Assembly (NCBI RefSeq): GCF_027789125.1
Contig: NZ_JAQFVF010000015.1
Span: 51,123-115,122, forward strand
Direction: 5' to 3'
DNA from: Paenibacillus aestuarii
Lineage (GTDB): Bacteria > Bacillota > Bacilli > Paenibacillales > NBRC-103111
Length of the DNA: 64,000 nt
The position numbers and the translations under genes were made by a program. Within the stretch, counting starts at the first letter, position 1. Every line of letters starts with the position of its first letter. The notes under the pieces were generated by a model. The model was not told the origin of the DNA, ran no database searches, and saw only the letters and a program-made list of their open reading frames with translations. Positions 27,819-35,930 of this stretch are shown in pieces.

Positions 27819-28664
27819 CTAAATCCCCCTTTCTTCCTGCTCATAACTTTCGCGGACGGCTGCCAATTCTGCCAGAGCGAGCGCCAATTGCTCATCGTTC
27901 GGCACGTGATGGTGCCAGTGAGCGACGTTTTCTGCGAACGATACGCCTTTGCCCTTCACGGTGTTAGCCATCACGAGTGTCGGCTTACCCGCAGCAGTAG
28001 GGATGGACTCGAACGTCCGCACGAGCGCGTCCATATCGTTGCCATCTATGGAAACAACGTTCCAGCCAAAAGCCGCCCATTTCTCTTCGAGCGGATCAAG
28101 CCCCATCACTTCCTCCGTTGATCCACTGATTTGCAGGCGGTTACGATCGATGATGCCGATGAGATTATCCAGCTTATAATGAGCCCCGGCCATCGCTGCT
28201 TCCCATACGGAACCTTCCGCCTGCTCGCCGTCCCCCATCAGACAGAATACGCGAAAGCCTCTGTTGTCCAGTTTGGCGGAAAGCGCCATACCAACGGAAA
28301 TGGCTAACCCGTGTCCGAGCGCGCCGGTGTTCATTTCAATGCCTGGAACCTTGTTATTCGGATGTCCGATCAGACGCGTACCAAACTGACTGAACGTTTT
28401 CAACTCCTCTTTTGGAAAAAATCCCCTGTCAGCCAGAATGCACCAGAGCGATTCCACGGAGTGGCCTTTGCTCGCGATAAAACGGTCCCGCTCCTCCCAT
28501 TTGGGATGACTCGGATCCAACTTCATCACTTTATAGTAGAGTGCAGTAAGAATGTCCGTATTGCTGAGCGAACCGCCGGTATGGCCGGTTTTGGCGCCGT
28601 GGATCATTGTAAGTAAATCCATCCGGATTTGGGCGGCTTTCGCTTTAAGCGCAGTCGTTTCCAT
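27819..28664 (-). CDS. Transketolase, N-terminal (ThDP-binding) subunit
   Basis: A 281-residue subunit with the ThDP motif GDGEQAEGSVWEAAMAGA, closing IIDRN, and the early GHTGGSLSNTDILTALYY and SKGHSVESLW segments that bind cofactor and substrate. It forms one enzyme with the next gene. The ATG at 28664 has AAGGGGA seven bases upstream, and starts 24 bases after the isomerase stop. The apulose-4-phosphate transketolase AptA/AptB has the same split form, as do several others. Confidence 0.93.
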   Translation of the reverse strand: METTALKAKAAQIRMDLLTMIHGAKTGHTGGSLSNTDILTALYYKVMKLDPSHPKWEERDRFIASKGHSVESLWCILADRGFFPKEELKTFSQFGTRLIGHPNNKVPGIEMNTGALGHGLAISVGMALSAKLDNRGFRVFCLMGDGEQAEGSVWEAAMAGAHYKLDNLIGIIDRNRLQISGSTEEVMGLDPLEEKWAAFGWNVVSIDGNDMDALVRTFESIPTAAGKPTLVMANTVKGKGVSFAENVAHWHHHVPNDEQLALALAELAAVRESYEQEERGI

Positions 28665-28688
28665 GCCGATGTCCCCTTTCATTGAAAG

Positions 28689-30122
28689 TTAAAGTCCTGC
28701 TCCGCGAAGCCAAGCTTGAATTTCCTGTTCAGTCGGATCGACTGGGTCCGGGGTCAGTCCCGGAATATAGTTACAAGCTTCATATAAAGCCGGAATCACG
28801 TTGGCGTGAATGCCGACCGAATGATGAACGTAAGGACCTTTAACTAGCTTTTCCTCCCATAAAGGCCAATCGTTCACTTCAACCCAGACATACGAGCCTC
28901 TCGTGTAAGGACCTTGAATACCGCGAGCTTTGCCCAGGAAAAGCTGATAGTCTCCATGGTCGCCATCGAAACGAGCCAACGTCATGCTGCCGCCTTTGAT
29001 TTCACCTTCGTGCGTACCCGGAGAGTGATCGTCAAACAGAAAATGTTTGCGCAGCGCCGGTTTGTCTTCAACCGATAGGGAAACTGGGAAATTGCCGCAA
29101 TGGAACAGCAGTTCGCCATTGGGATTGTCAGGGTGACGAACCGTCAAGTCGGCAAAGAAAGTCGGGTGCTGATTCATCGTCGCAGCCTGCACCATCACCG
29201 AAGTGATCGCTCCGTGAATATCCGTCTCGCAAGTGACGGGAATCTGTTCGTCGGTCAAAATCGCATTGGCCAGACATGGCATGATGCCCATCGCCGACTG
29301 CAGCGATGACCAGCACTGAATGGCGATTGCCGAGCTGCCCGTTGTAAGCGCATATTGCTTCATCGCTACTTTCAATGCAGCAATGCGTCTGACATCCGCT
29401 TCAGTCACTTCAGACCAGTCCAGCTTAGCCTTGATATAATCGATCGCTTCAGCCAACTCGGAGCTGCTGCCTTTCTCGATGTTCTGGGCGGCGCGCTGGA
29501 TGTCGACGAGGGTGATCGGATGAATCTCAATGCCGAATCGTTCCAGCAGTTCGCCTTCATTGCACATCATCGTCCAGAACGATGACGGGCGAGGTCCGAT
29601 TTGCAATATCCGCAGGCTGCGGAACTGGCGGACAACGTTCGCAGCGGCGATGAAGTTGGTGAACCCTCGTTCAAACACAGGGTCGTTGACACGGCTGTTT
29701 GTCACATATGTAAAAGGCACGTTAAAGCGGCGAAGCACCTTACCGGTGGCAAAAAGTCCGCATTGTGTATCCCGAAGGCGCATGCCGTCTTCGAGCGGAG
29801 CTTCGTCGCGCGGGCCCCACAGCAGCACCGGCTTGCCTAATGATTTGCCTACGCGGGCCACCGTATCTTCTGTACCGAAATTACAGTGCGGGAAAAATAC
29901 TGCATCCACGTTCTCCTGCCGAAATCTATCGGCAATCAAGTCAGCGTTGATATGATCGTCATAGAGTAGACCTTCCTGGTTAAGTCCTTCCAGGTCTACA
30001 ATATCGAGATCGAGGCCAAAACTCTCGATTTTTTCTCTAATGAGCACTTTGTAACGGAAAGCATCTTCTGCACTGAACACAAAGCGGCGTGTAGGTGCGT
30101 AACCTAGCTTGAATTTTTTCAT
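28689..30122 (-). CDS. L-fucose/L-arabinose isomerase-family protein
   Basis: A 477-residue protein of the AraA/FucI isomerase fold: DAVFFPHCNFGTEDTVARVG, ILQIGPRPSSFW, a central CWSSLQSAMGIMPCLANA, CETDIHGAITSVMV with metal-site Glu/Asp, and HHSVGIHANV near the C-terminus with metal-site His. It would convert an aldose to a ketose using Mn. It is the first gene of the isomerase-transketolase-kinase operon. Its upstream region (30123-30330) is full of TTTAGTTA half-sites, shared with the divergent LacI gene. Confidence 0.85.
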   Translation of the reverse strand: MKKFKLGYAPTRRFVFSAEDAFRYKVLIREKIESFGLDLDIVDLEGLNQEGLLYDDHINADLIADRFRQENVDAVFFPHCNFGTEDTVARVGKSLGKPVLLWGPRDEAPLEDGMRLRDTQCGLFATGKVLRRFNVPFTYVTNSRVNDPVFERGFTNFIAAANVVRQFRSLRILQIGPRPSSFWTMMCNEGELLERFGIEIHPITLVDIQRAAQNIEKGSSSELAEAIDYIKAKLDWSEVTEADVRRIAALKVAMKQYALTTGSSAIAIQCWSSLQSAMGIMPCLANAILTDEQIPVTCETDIHGAITSVMVQAATMNQHPTFFADLTVRHPDNPNGELLFHCGNFPVSLSVEDKPALRKHFLFDDHSPGTHEGEIKGGSMTLARFDGDHGDYQLFLGKARGIQGPYTRGSYVWVEVNDWPLWEEKLVKGPYVHHSVGIHANVIPALYEACNYIPGLTPDPVDPTEQEIQAWLRGAGL

Positions 30123-30147
30123 TCTTCGCTCTCCTCTTAATACTTAA

Positions 30148-30340
30148 TTTAGTTATAACTTTAATAAACAGTTTATGACAATAACATCAATTTAGCACCT
30201 ATTTTTAACTTGGTCAATGATATTTTAGTTAATTTTAGTATGTATTTAAGGTGATTCAGTTGAATATATGACTTAACTAAATGAAATTTTAGTTATTCTT
30301 GCTTCTAAACTTTATTAATTGTATACTAAACTTACTAAAT
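30148..30340. promoter_or_regulatory. Candidate LacI operators: repeated TTTAGTTA/TAACTAAA motif
   Basis: This AT-rich divergent region holds a perfect 8-bp inverted repeat with a 6-base spacer (TAACTAAA 30274-30281, TTTAGTTA 30288-30295), a second motif around the 10-bp palindrome AGTTATAACT (30151-30160), and further copies at 30223-30240 and about 30324-30338. The repetition between a sugar operon and its LacI gene suggests binding sites for that regulator. It is unlike classical LacI sites with a central CG. Confidence 0.6.
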
Positions 30341-30360
30341 TGAAGGACGGGGATTCTACG

Positions 30361-31398
30361 TTGAAAATGGACGACATTGCTAGATTAGCTGGGGTCTCCA
30401 AAGCAGCTGTGTCCTTGGCGTTCAGCGGCAAACCGGGAATCGGCGCCGAAACCCGCGAGCGAATTATCCAAATCGCCAAAGAACACGGCTACCAGCCCAA
30501 AACGAGAAGTACAGCAAGTGATCAGCAAACAGATTCAATTACTTTTCTTGTATTCGCCAACTCGGGCATCGTTCTGGAGCAGTATTACCAGCAGCCCTTC
30601 TTTAGGGAGCTGATTCATTATATTGAGGAGCGGTGCCGCGCCAACGGCTACTCGCTTATTTTTACATCCGTTGATATGGCCAATTTTCAACACGGCATCC
30701 GTACGATTGCCCAAGAGAAGCGGACGGACGGTGTAATCCTACTCGGGACGAACCTGGACAAAGCGCATCTGGAACAAGTCTCGCAGCAGTTGGATGCCCC
30801 GCTTGTCGTATTGGATACTTGTTTCGAAATGCTGCCGATTCCGTTCATCCAGATCAATAACATTATGGGCGGCTATCAGGCTGGTGCTCATTTATGCGGG
30901 TTCGGCCACCGCGAAGTCGGCTATATCGCCTCAGATATCCGCATTCGAAATTTCGAAGACCGCCGAATTGGTTTTATGCAGGCGCTGCGTGATAACGGCG
31001 TAGCACTAGCGGAAGACAGCGTGTTTGCTGTCGCACCCACCATTTTATCCTCGCAGGAAGCGTTAAAGAGGCAGTTATCAGCGTTCTTGGACAAAGGGCA
31101 TTCACTGCCGACAGCGTTCTTCTGTGAATGCGACTATATCGCCATCAGCGCGATCAAATCGTTGACGGAACTCGGATACCGAGTGCCGGAAGACATCTCC
31201 GTCGTCGGCTTCGACAACATCCAAGAAGGGTTAATTGTCTCGCCCGAGCTGACAACTGTACACGTGGAAAAAGAGCGAATGGCTCACCTGGCCGTGGATA
31301 TGATCATTGAAGCGATTGAAACGGACACGATTTCGTTCTCTAAAATTTTAGTGGATACTCACTTCGTGGAGAGACTTTCGACTCGATCTATAGATTGA
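30361..31398 (+). CDS. LacI-family transcriptional regulator
   Basis: A 345-residue repressor: N-terminal helix-turn-helix MDDIARLAGVSKAAVSLAFSG, hinge near residue 55, then a periplasmic-binding-like effector domain (FFCECDYIAISAIKSL, ISVVGFDNIQEGLIVSPELTTV). It is divergent from the isomerase operon and most likely controls it, releasing DNA on binding a sugar intermediate. The TTG start at 30361 lies seven bases after GGGGA; an ATG follows two codons later. A strong terminator follows. Confidence 0.9.
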   Translation: MKMDDIARLAGVSKAAVSLAFSGKPGIGAETRERIIQIAKEHGYQPKTRSTASDQQTDSITFLVFANSGIVLEQYYQQPFFRELIHYIEERCRANGYSLIFTSVDMANFQHGIRTIAQEKRTDGVILLGTNLDKAHLEQVSQQLDAPLVVLDTCFEMLPIPFIQINNIMGGYQAGAHLCGFGHREVGYIASDIRIRNFEDRRIGFMQALRDNGVALAEDSVFAVAPTILSSQEALKRQLSAFLDKGHSLPTAFFCECDYIAISAIKSLTELGYRVPEDISVVGFDNIQEGLIVSPELTTVHVEKERMAHLAVDMIIEAIETDTISFSKILVDTHFVERLSTRSID

Positions 31399-31415
31399 AA
31401 GCTTCGTTGAAACCC

Positions 31416-31450
31416 AAAAATCCCGTGCCATCCTGGCACGGGATTTTTTT
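31416..31450. terminator. Strong bidirectional terminator
   Basis: A perfect stem (AAAAATCCCGTGCCA with TGGCACGGGATTTTTTT) between the LacI gene and the convergent APH-like gene. Confidence 0.9.
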
Positions 31451-31478
31451 ATCTTAATCATAGGGGCTCTGCAAATGA

Positions 31479-32393
31479 TTAAGATGAATTTTGCAGAACT
31501 TTTTGAATGACAGAGAGATGGTATTTAATCATTGCTGCATCTCCTGTCTCAACCCCATAAATAACATCATAAAAGTGGACTATTTTCATATAAAAATCGT
31601 TAATTCGCTGCCAAAATGTAGGGTCGATGATTCCGGTATAGTGATCCATCACCTTCATAATAAATTCCTTGCCGTATGCATCATAAAGGCCTACAAATTC
31701 AAAAGCAGGGTCTCCCACTTCCATAGCTCCGAAGTCAATGACACCTGACAAACGCTCATTTTCAACATCATAAAGCAAATGACTCGGTTTTAAATCAGCG
31801 TGGAGCAAACATGGCTTGAACTTAAAATTCGCCGGATTTGATAAAAAACGATCAAACAGTTGTTTAATCGAGCGATCTAACGCCTTGTTCGAATAAGGGC
31901 TTATTGCTCTTTTTATTTCTTTATAAAAATGCTCCCAATTCTCTTTTACATCTACATCCGTGAAATCAGCATTATTGATTTCTTTCACTGGGTAAGCATG
32001 GAGATCGGACAAAAACCGGCCGAGATCTTTTTGTACGCCCTTTTTTTGCTCTCTCGGCAGGGACTGATAAAATTTCTTGGATAGCTTGCTGCCTTTTATC
32101 AGTGGATAATATGCATAAGCTAATCCTTCATTTAGCCCAGAGACATACTTGATGGAAGGAATAGCAAGCGACAACCGTTCACTTAACTTAGGTAAAACTT
32201 GCTTTTCTATCTTGAGCGATTTTTTGGCAGAATCCGTTTTGGGAAATCGGAAAATGTATCGGTTCCCAACGATAACAACAGCATTGGACCACGATTCTTC
32301 CGCAAATTGAAACCGCTCTTTTGCCAGCTCTGGATGATTTCTAGAAATGCAAGCGATTAACGATTTCTGTTCAAATTCATAGTTGCCGCCCAT
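31479..32393 (-). CDS. Aminoglycoside-phosphotransferase-family kinase
   Basis: A 304-residue APH-fold protein, about the length of APH(2'') enzymes. It has the catalytic HADLKPSH and the metal-binding VIDFGAMEVGDPAFEF, plus the N-lobe VVIVGNRYIFRFPK with the ATP-binding Lys. Family members phosphorylate aminoglycosides, macrolides, choline or other alcohols; resistance is not shown by sequence. The ATG at 32393 has AAGGTGA five bases upstream. No partner gene is evident. Confidence 0.78.
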   Translation of the reverse strand: MGGNYEFEQKSLIACISRNHPELAKERFQFAEESWSNAVVIVGNRYIFRFPKTDSAKKSLKIEKQVLPKLSERLSLAIPSIKYVSGLNEGLAYAYYPLIKGSKLSKKFYQSLPREQKKGVQKDLGRFLSDLHAYPVKEINNADFTDVDVKENWEHFYKEIKRAISPYSNKALDRSIKQLFDRFLSNPANFKFKPCLLHADLKPSHLLYDVENERLSGVIDFGAMEVGDPAFEFVGLYDAYGKEFIMKVMDHYTGIIDPTFWQRINDFYMKIVHFYDVIYGVETGDAAMIKYHLSVIQKVLQNSS

Positions 32394-32517
32394 CCTGGTC
32401 ACCTTCAGTTTCTTTACATGATTAATATAAAGTATGGGGAAACCTGAATTTTGTATAGGTGAACATCGATAGGAATGAAGCAGCTGGATCGCCTTTTCTT
32501 TCATTCCGCTATGCGTA

Positions 32518-32709
32518 TTATGGATTGGAGCCTAAGAATTCTTTTTCAAAAATATGTAATAAGTAATCAAGGGTGATTGGATCACTATAAGACGATGAAT
32601 TCGTATCAATCTCAATAACGCGCTTATTCTTCACAGCAGGAATATTGTTCCACGTCTCTGTCCAACTCCATCCCTCCTTCATCCAGGTATCATCGGCCGA
32701 TGTTGCAAC
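32518..32709 (-). pseudogene. C-terminal remnant of an iron-siderophore binding protein
   Basis: A 63-codon open stretch with no start encodes DDTWMKEGWSWTETW, IPAVKNKRVIEID and DPITLDYLLHIFEKEFLG, ending in a stop. This matches the end of FecB/FhuD-type (Peripla_BP_2) substrate-binding proteins. A stop codon precedes it and the rest of the gene is absent. It is evidence of a deletion here. Confidence 0.7.
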
Positions 32710-32823
32710 CTATGCGCATAGGCTCTTGTGAGTCTCACACAAGTTAATACGCATAAGAAGTGAAAGTAATAACAAGCTTGCACAACATTTTTCAGTCAGT
32801 TCGACATCAACGATCATAAATGG

Positions 32824-32853
32824 AAAAAAGCCGCAGATATCTGCGGTTTTTAA
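32824..32853 (-). terminator. Terminator after the unknown gene at 32863-33420
   Basis: GCCGCAGATATCTGCGG palindromic stem flanked by A6 and T5; ten bases after the stop codon. Confidence 0.85.
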
Positions 32854-32862
32854 CGGTCATCT

Positions 32863-33420
32863 CTATTCAATATCACAGCTTGCTGCAATTGGCAGCTTAA
32901 TTTGATGCTCCTCGTTCACTTTGTTGATAAAGCTTCGAATTTCAGCTTCATTCTCACAGATATCTGCATGTTCCAAATAAACGAGATGGCCTTTTTTCTT
33001 CACAGACGATATATAAAACGGGAAATGATCCCTGGATTTTATGATATACCAACCAGACTTCGCCGTTTTCCAAACCTTTGAAAACAAGCTTTTGTTAATT
33101 AATAAAGAACGTTTATGCCAGTCAATTTCCTGCTGCCGCCTGCGGAACGTTTCATAAATGCTCTTAATGCTGCTCTCTCCTGCAACTTCAATGAAACTGT
33201 TCCAGCCCTCATGCAGCGCTTGTTCAACGACGTCTTCCCGGTTATTCCCAAACCAATAACCGCTCACGACACGCTGATTTTGTTCATTCAAGGTCCATAC
33301 TGCTCCGAACCATCGGTATCTCAACGAATAAATGTCCAGATAACCTGGCGCACATGAAAAATGAGCAACCTGCAAATCAGCCGGTTGTTTCATAAACCTA
33401 ACGACATCGTGTTGTTTCAT
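32863..33420 (-). CDS. Protein of unknown function
   Basis: I do not recognise this 185-residue protein. It has no signal peptide or membrane helix. It is rich in aromatic residues (YSLRYRWFGAVWTL, SGYWFGNN) with a helical middle (IYETFRRRQQEIDWHKRS). The ATG at 33420 has GGGGG eight bases upstream. It stands alone with its own terminator. A 16-base inverted repeat (TCCGTCT/AGACGGA, 33535-33550) lies upstream and could be regulatory. Confidence 0.6.
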   Translation of the reverse strand: MKQHDVVRFMKQPADLQVAHFSCAPGYLDIYSLRYRWFGAVWTLNEQNQRVVSGYWFGNNREDVVEQALHEGWNSFIEVAGESSIKSIYETFRRRQQEIDWHKRSLLINKSLFSKVWKTAKSGWYIIKSRDHFPFYISSVKKKGHLVYLEHADICENEAEIRSFINKVNEEHQIKLPIAASCDIE

Positions 33421-33650
33421 CACCATTTCCCCCTGCCTCATCTGTCATGCTCAAATTTTAAACCTGATCGGCATAAAAGCAGGGTAAATATTTGAGAGCA
33501 GAGCGTAAAAAAAAGATAAATGCTAACCTCCAAATCCGTCTGTAGACGGAGCTGAATGTCATTCGCCGGAGTGTTCAAATCTCGCAATCCATTCCATATA
33601 ATGAAGTCGAAACGTTGGATCGATCTCAAGATAGAGGAGCTAGTGTCATT

Positions 33651-34310
33651 ATGAAAAATATACGAAAAAACAAAGATGTCGGTATTTATGGCTTGACCGC
33701 AAAGTGGTATGACAAGAATTCCCGCAAAAGCCGGCTAACACAAATGCAAAATTATGCGAATGAAGTGGCTTCCTTAGTAAAGGACGGATCAACAATCTTG
33801 GAAGTTGCACCTGGACCCGGTTACTTGTCCATCGAACTCGCCAAAAAAGGATATCACGTTACAGCCGTTGAGCTGAGCCCGGACTTTGTCAAAATTGAAA
33901 AAAAGAACGCCGAAGAAGCAAATGTTACTGTCGACTTTAAGGAAGGGAACGCTGCTAACCTGCCATGCGAAGATCGCTTTTTCGACTTTATCGTTTGCAG
34001 TGCGGCATTCAAAAACTTCAAAGATCCGGCTAAGGCGCTCTGTGAAATGTATCGGGTGCTGAAAGCAGGTGGAACTTCCTTAATCATCGACATGAACTAC
34101 GAGGCGACACTGGAAGACATTAACCATGAGATTAGCCAGACAGGCATGAAAGGCTTTGACAAGCATTTTGTAAAATTTGCCTTTCGAACTTTTCTCAAGC
34201 AAGGTGCTTACACGCAGGAAGATTTTGAATCTTTCATTAGAGAAAACCCCTTTCAACATTATCGGATCAAAAAAGAGGGAATCAGTTTATTTGTCTATCT
34301 GTATAAATAA
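33651..34310 (+). CDS. Class I SAM-dependent methyltransferase
   Basis: A 219-residue Rossmann-fold methyltransferase: motif I ILEVAPGPGYLSIELAKKG, acidic VELSP at the end of strand 2, DFKEGNAANLPCEDRFFDFIVC for motifs II-III and MYRVLKAGGTSLIID. The acceptor is unknown. GAGGAG stands eleven bases before the ATG at 33651; a TTG at 33615 is in frame but less likely. It is a single gene. Confidence 0.87.
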   Translation: MKNIRKNKDVGIYGLTAKWYDKNSRKSRLTQMQNYANEVASLVKDGSTILEVAPGPGYLSIELAKKGYHVTAVELSPDFVKIEKKNAEEANVTVDFKEGNAANLPCEDRFFDFIVCSAAFKNFKDPAKALCEMYRVLKAGGTSLIIDMNYEATLEDINHEISQTGMKGFDKHFVKFAFRTFLKQGAYTQEDFESFIRENPFQHYRIKKEGISLFVYLYK

Positions 34311-34337
34311 AAAAAGCCGCGATTTACGCGGCATTGT
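34309..34337. terminator. Terminator shared by convergent genes
   Basis: AGCCGCG and CGCGGC arms, with A7 on the left, giving a T-run for the minus-strand Ohr gene. Confidence 0.75.
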
Positions 34338-34769
34338 TTAACCAACGAGATTCGTTTCGACTTGAATGTTGCCACGCACCGCTCTGTAATAAGGGCAAAT
34401 CTCATGCGCTTCTTCGATAAGTTGCTTTGCCACGCTGGTTTCAATTCCTTTTATCGTAATGTCCAATACGACTGCCAGCACGTAATCGTCATGCTCATCC
34501 TTGCCAAGACTAACCTGAGAAGCGATTTGAATGCCTTCCGCTTTCATTTTCTTATTGCGCAGCGCAACCCCCAGCGCACCTTCAAAGCATGCGGCAAATC
34601 CTGCGGCAAACAACTGCTCCGGGTTCGTTCCATTCCCGCCCGGCCCGCCTAGTTCCTTCGGAACTTTCAGGGTTATGTCCAGAATGCCGTCGCTGGAAAC
34701 CGCTTTGCCTTCTCTGCCACCTTCAACGTTCACAGTGGCTGTATACAATTTCTTTTGCATGACGATCAT
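34338..34769 (-). CDS. ohr: Organic hydroperoxide resistance protein (Ohr)
   Basis: A 143-residue OsmC/Ohr protein with the two redox cysteines in AACFEGAL and HEICPYYRAVRGN, and the typical GGREGKAVSSDGILD and GTNPEQLFAAGFAACF. It reduces organic peroxides with thiols. The start at 34769 lies nine bases after GGAG. A near-perfect 30-bp palindrome (34783-34812) ends next to this ribosome site and looks like a MarR/OhrR-type operator, but no ohrR gene is adjacent. Confidence 0.92.
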   Translation of the reverse strand: MIVMQKKLYTATVNVEGGREGKAVSSDGILDITLKVPKELGGPGGNGTNPEQLFAAGFAACFEGALGVALRNKKMKAEGIQIASQVSLGKDEHDDYVLAVVLDITIKGIETSVAKQLIEEAHEICPYYRAVRGNIQVETNLVG

Positions 34770-34782
34770 CTCTTAGCACTCC

Positions 34783-34812
34783 TTAGTTATGTAAGATAAC
34801 TTACTTAACTAA
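34783..34812. promoter_or_regulatory. 30-bp palindrome upstream of ohr
   Basis: Arms TTAGTTA and GTAAG at the left reappear inverted at the right, with only two mismatched pairs plus two at the centre. Its size and place, just before the ohr ribosome site, suggest a repressor operator. Confidence 0.65.
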
Positions 34813-34859
34813 GTTTCCCAGTAACTGCTTAAATATGACAAAGCGCGATCTCCTGTTTT

Positions 34860-35729
34860 TTAGAATCCGTACATCCGGCAGAAAAAACTTTTGATCAAAT
34901 TAGCGATTGCATAATTCGCTTCCTCCAGCACGAAATGCCCGCCACATAACAAATGGGTTTCTGCATAAGTCACATAGCTTTGGAAAGCGTAAGCTCCCTG
35001 CAAGGTGAAAATGAAATCATTTTTCCCCCATGTTACGAGTATGGGAGGTTGGTACATCTGCAAATAATGCTGCCAAATTGGATATTGCTCAACATTAGTT
35101 TGATAATCATAACCGAGAGCTAATTGAATGTCTGCGTTTCCCGGCCGATCGAGAAAAAACTGGTCCATGTTATACCCATCAGGGCTAATAAGAAATGGAT
35201 GACAAGCTCCATACAAATACTGTTTCTTCGTAAACTCATAATCACCTAACGCAGCAAAGTCAGCTTTGGTTTGGGGGTTCGGGTCAGACCAAAGCGCTTT
35301 GAACACATCAAAAGGTTGGCCTAGCCCCTCCTCAGTGATGACCGCGTTTTGAATGACAAATCCGAGGATTCGCTGCGGCTGGCGAACCGCTAGACGGAAA
35401 CCGACGGGGCCTCCATAATCGTGGCAGTACAATATGTATTTAGAGATACAGAGTTGGTGAAGCAACTCTTCGATAATTAGAGAAAGATTTTCAAACGTAT
35501 AAGAGAAAGAATCTGCCTTTGGCATGCTGCTATTCCCAAATCCCGGATAGTCCGGGGCGATCACATAATACCGGTCAGCCAATAAAGGAATCAAATTGCG
35601 AAACATGTGCGAGGAGCTTGGGAATCCATGCAAGAGGATGATTGCCGGGTTCATCGGGTTACCAGCTTCACGGAAAAAGATGTTAACTCCCCTCACGTCA
35701 ATGGACTTTACATACTTTGGTATCGACAT
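34860..35729 (-). CDS. Alpha/beta hydrolase, epoxide-hydrolase/haloalkane-dehalogenase type
   Basis: The 289-residue hydrolase has the oxyanion segment LLHGFPSSSHMF, an Asp nucleophile in YCHDYGGPVGF (not Ser, as in epoxide hydrolases and haloalkane dehalogenases), an acid in TWGKNDFIF and the catalytic His in CGGHFVLEE. The leaving group cannot be predicted. GGAGAGGG stands just before the ATG. It is a single gene. Confidence 0.87.
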   Translation of the reverse strand: MSIPKYVKSIDVRGVNIFFREAGNPMNPAIILLHGFPSSSHMFRNLIPLLADRYYVIAPDYPGFGNSSMPKADSFSYTFENLSLIIEELLHQLCISKYILYCHDYGGPVGFRLAVRQPQRILGFVIQNAVITEEGLGQPFDVFKALWSDPNPQTKADFAALGDYEFTKKQYLYGACHPFLISPDGYNMDQFFLDRPGNADIQLALGYDYQTNVEQYPIWQHYLQMYQPPILVTWGKNDFIFTLQGAYAFQSYVTYAETHLLCGGHFVLEEANYAIANLIKSFFCRMYGF

Positions 35730-35930
35730 CTTCCCTCTCCTTCCATTTGGAGTGCCTTACCATAGTATGAATCGAACATCCGGTTAAGTCCTACCTTACT
35801 CCGGAAGCTTACCCCCTGCTTGGATAAGCGTATCCGCAACCACAGCATAATTCCCTTGCGGATCTTGCATATGAAGCGATCCCAGATGCAGCCTCGATCC
35901 GCCCTCATGCAAGCAAGCAGAAATTTCTGC

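Noticed and set aside
26876..27895. A longer start for the transketolase C-terminal subunit
   Set aside because: It would overlap the partner gene; the ATG at 27814 follows GGGGGA and matches family starts.
31479..32393. Calling the APH-fold protein an aminoglycoside-resistance gene
   Set aside because: The catalytic motifs are shared by kinases of many small alcohols; no resistance context is visible.
32700..32800. Clustered short inverted repeats as a possible CRISPR or phage attachment site
   Set aside because: There are no regularly spaced direct repeats, no integrase gene nearby and no tRNA end; only isolated palindromes.
33535..33550. TCCGTCT/AGACGGA hairpin as a terminator
   Set aside because: There is no T-run on either strand close to it and no gene ends there; left as a possible regulatory repeat.
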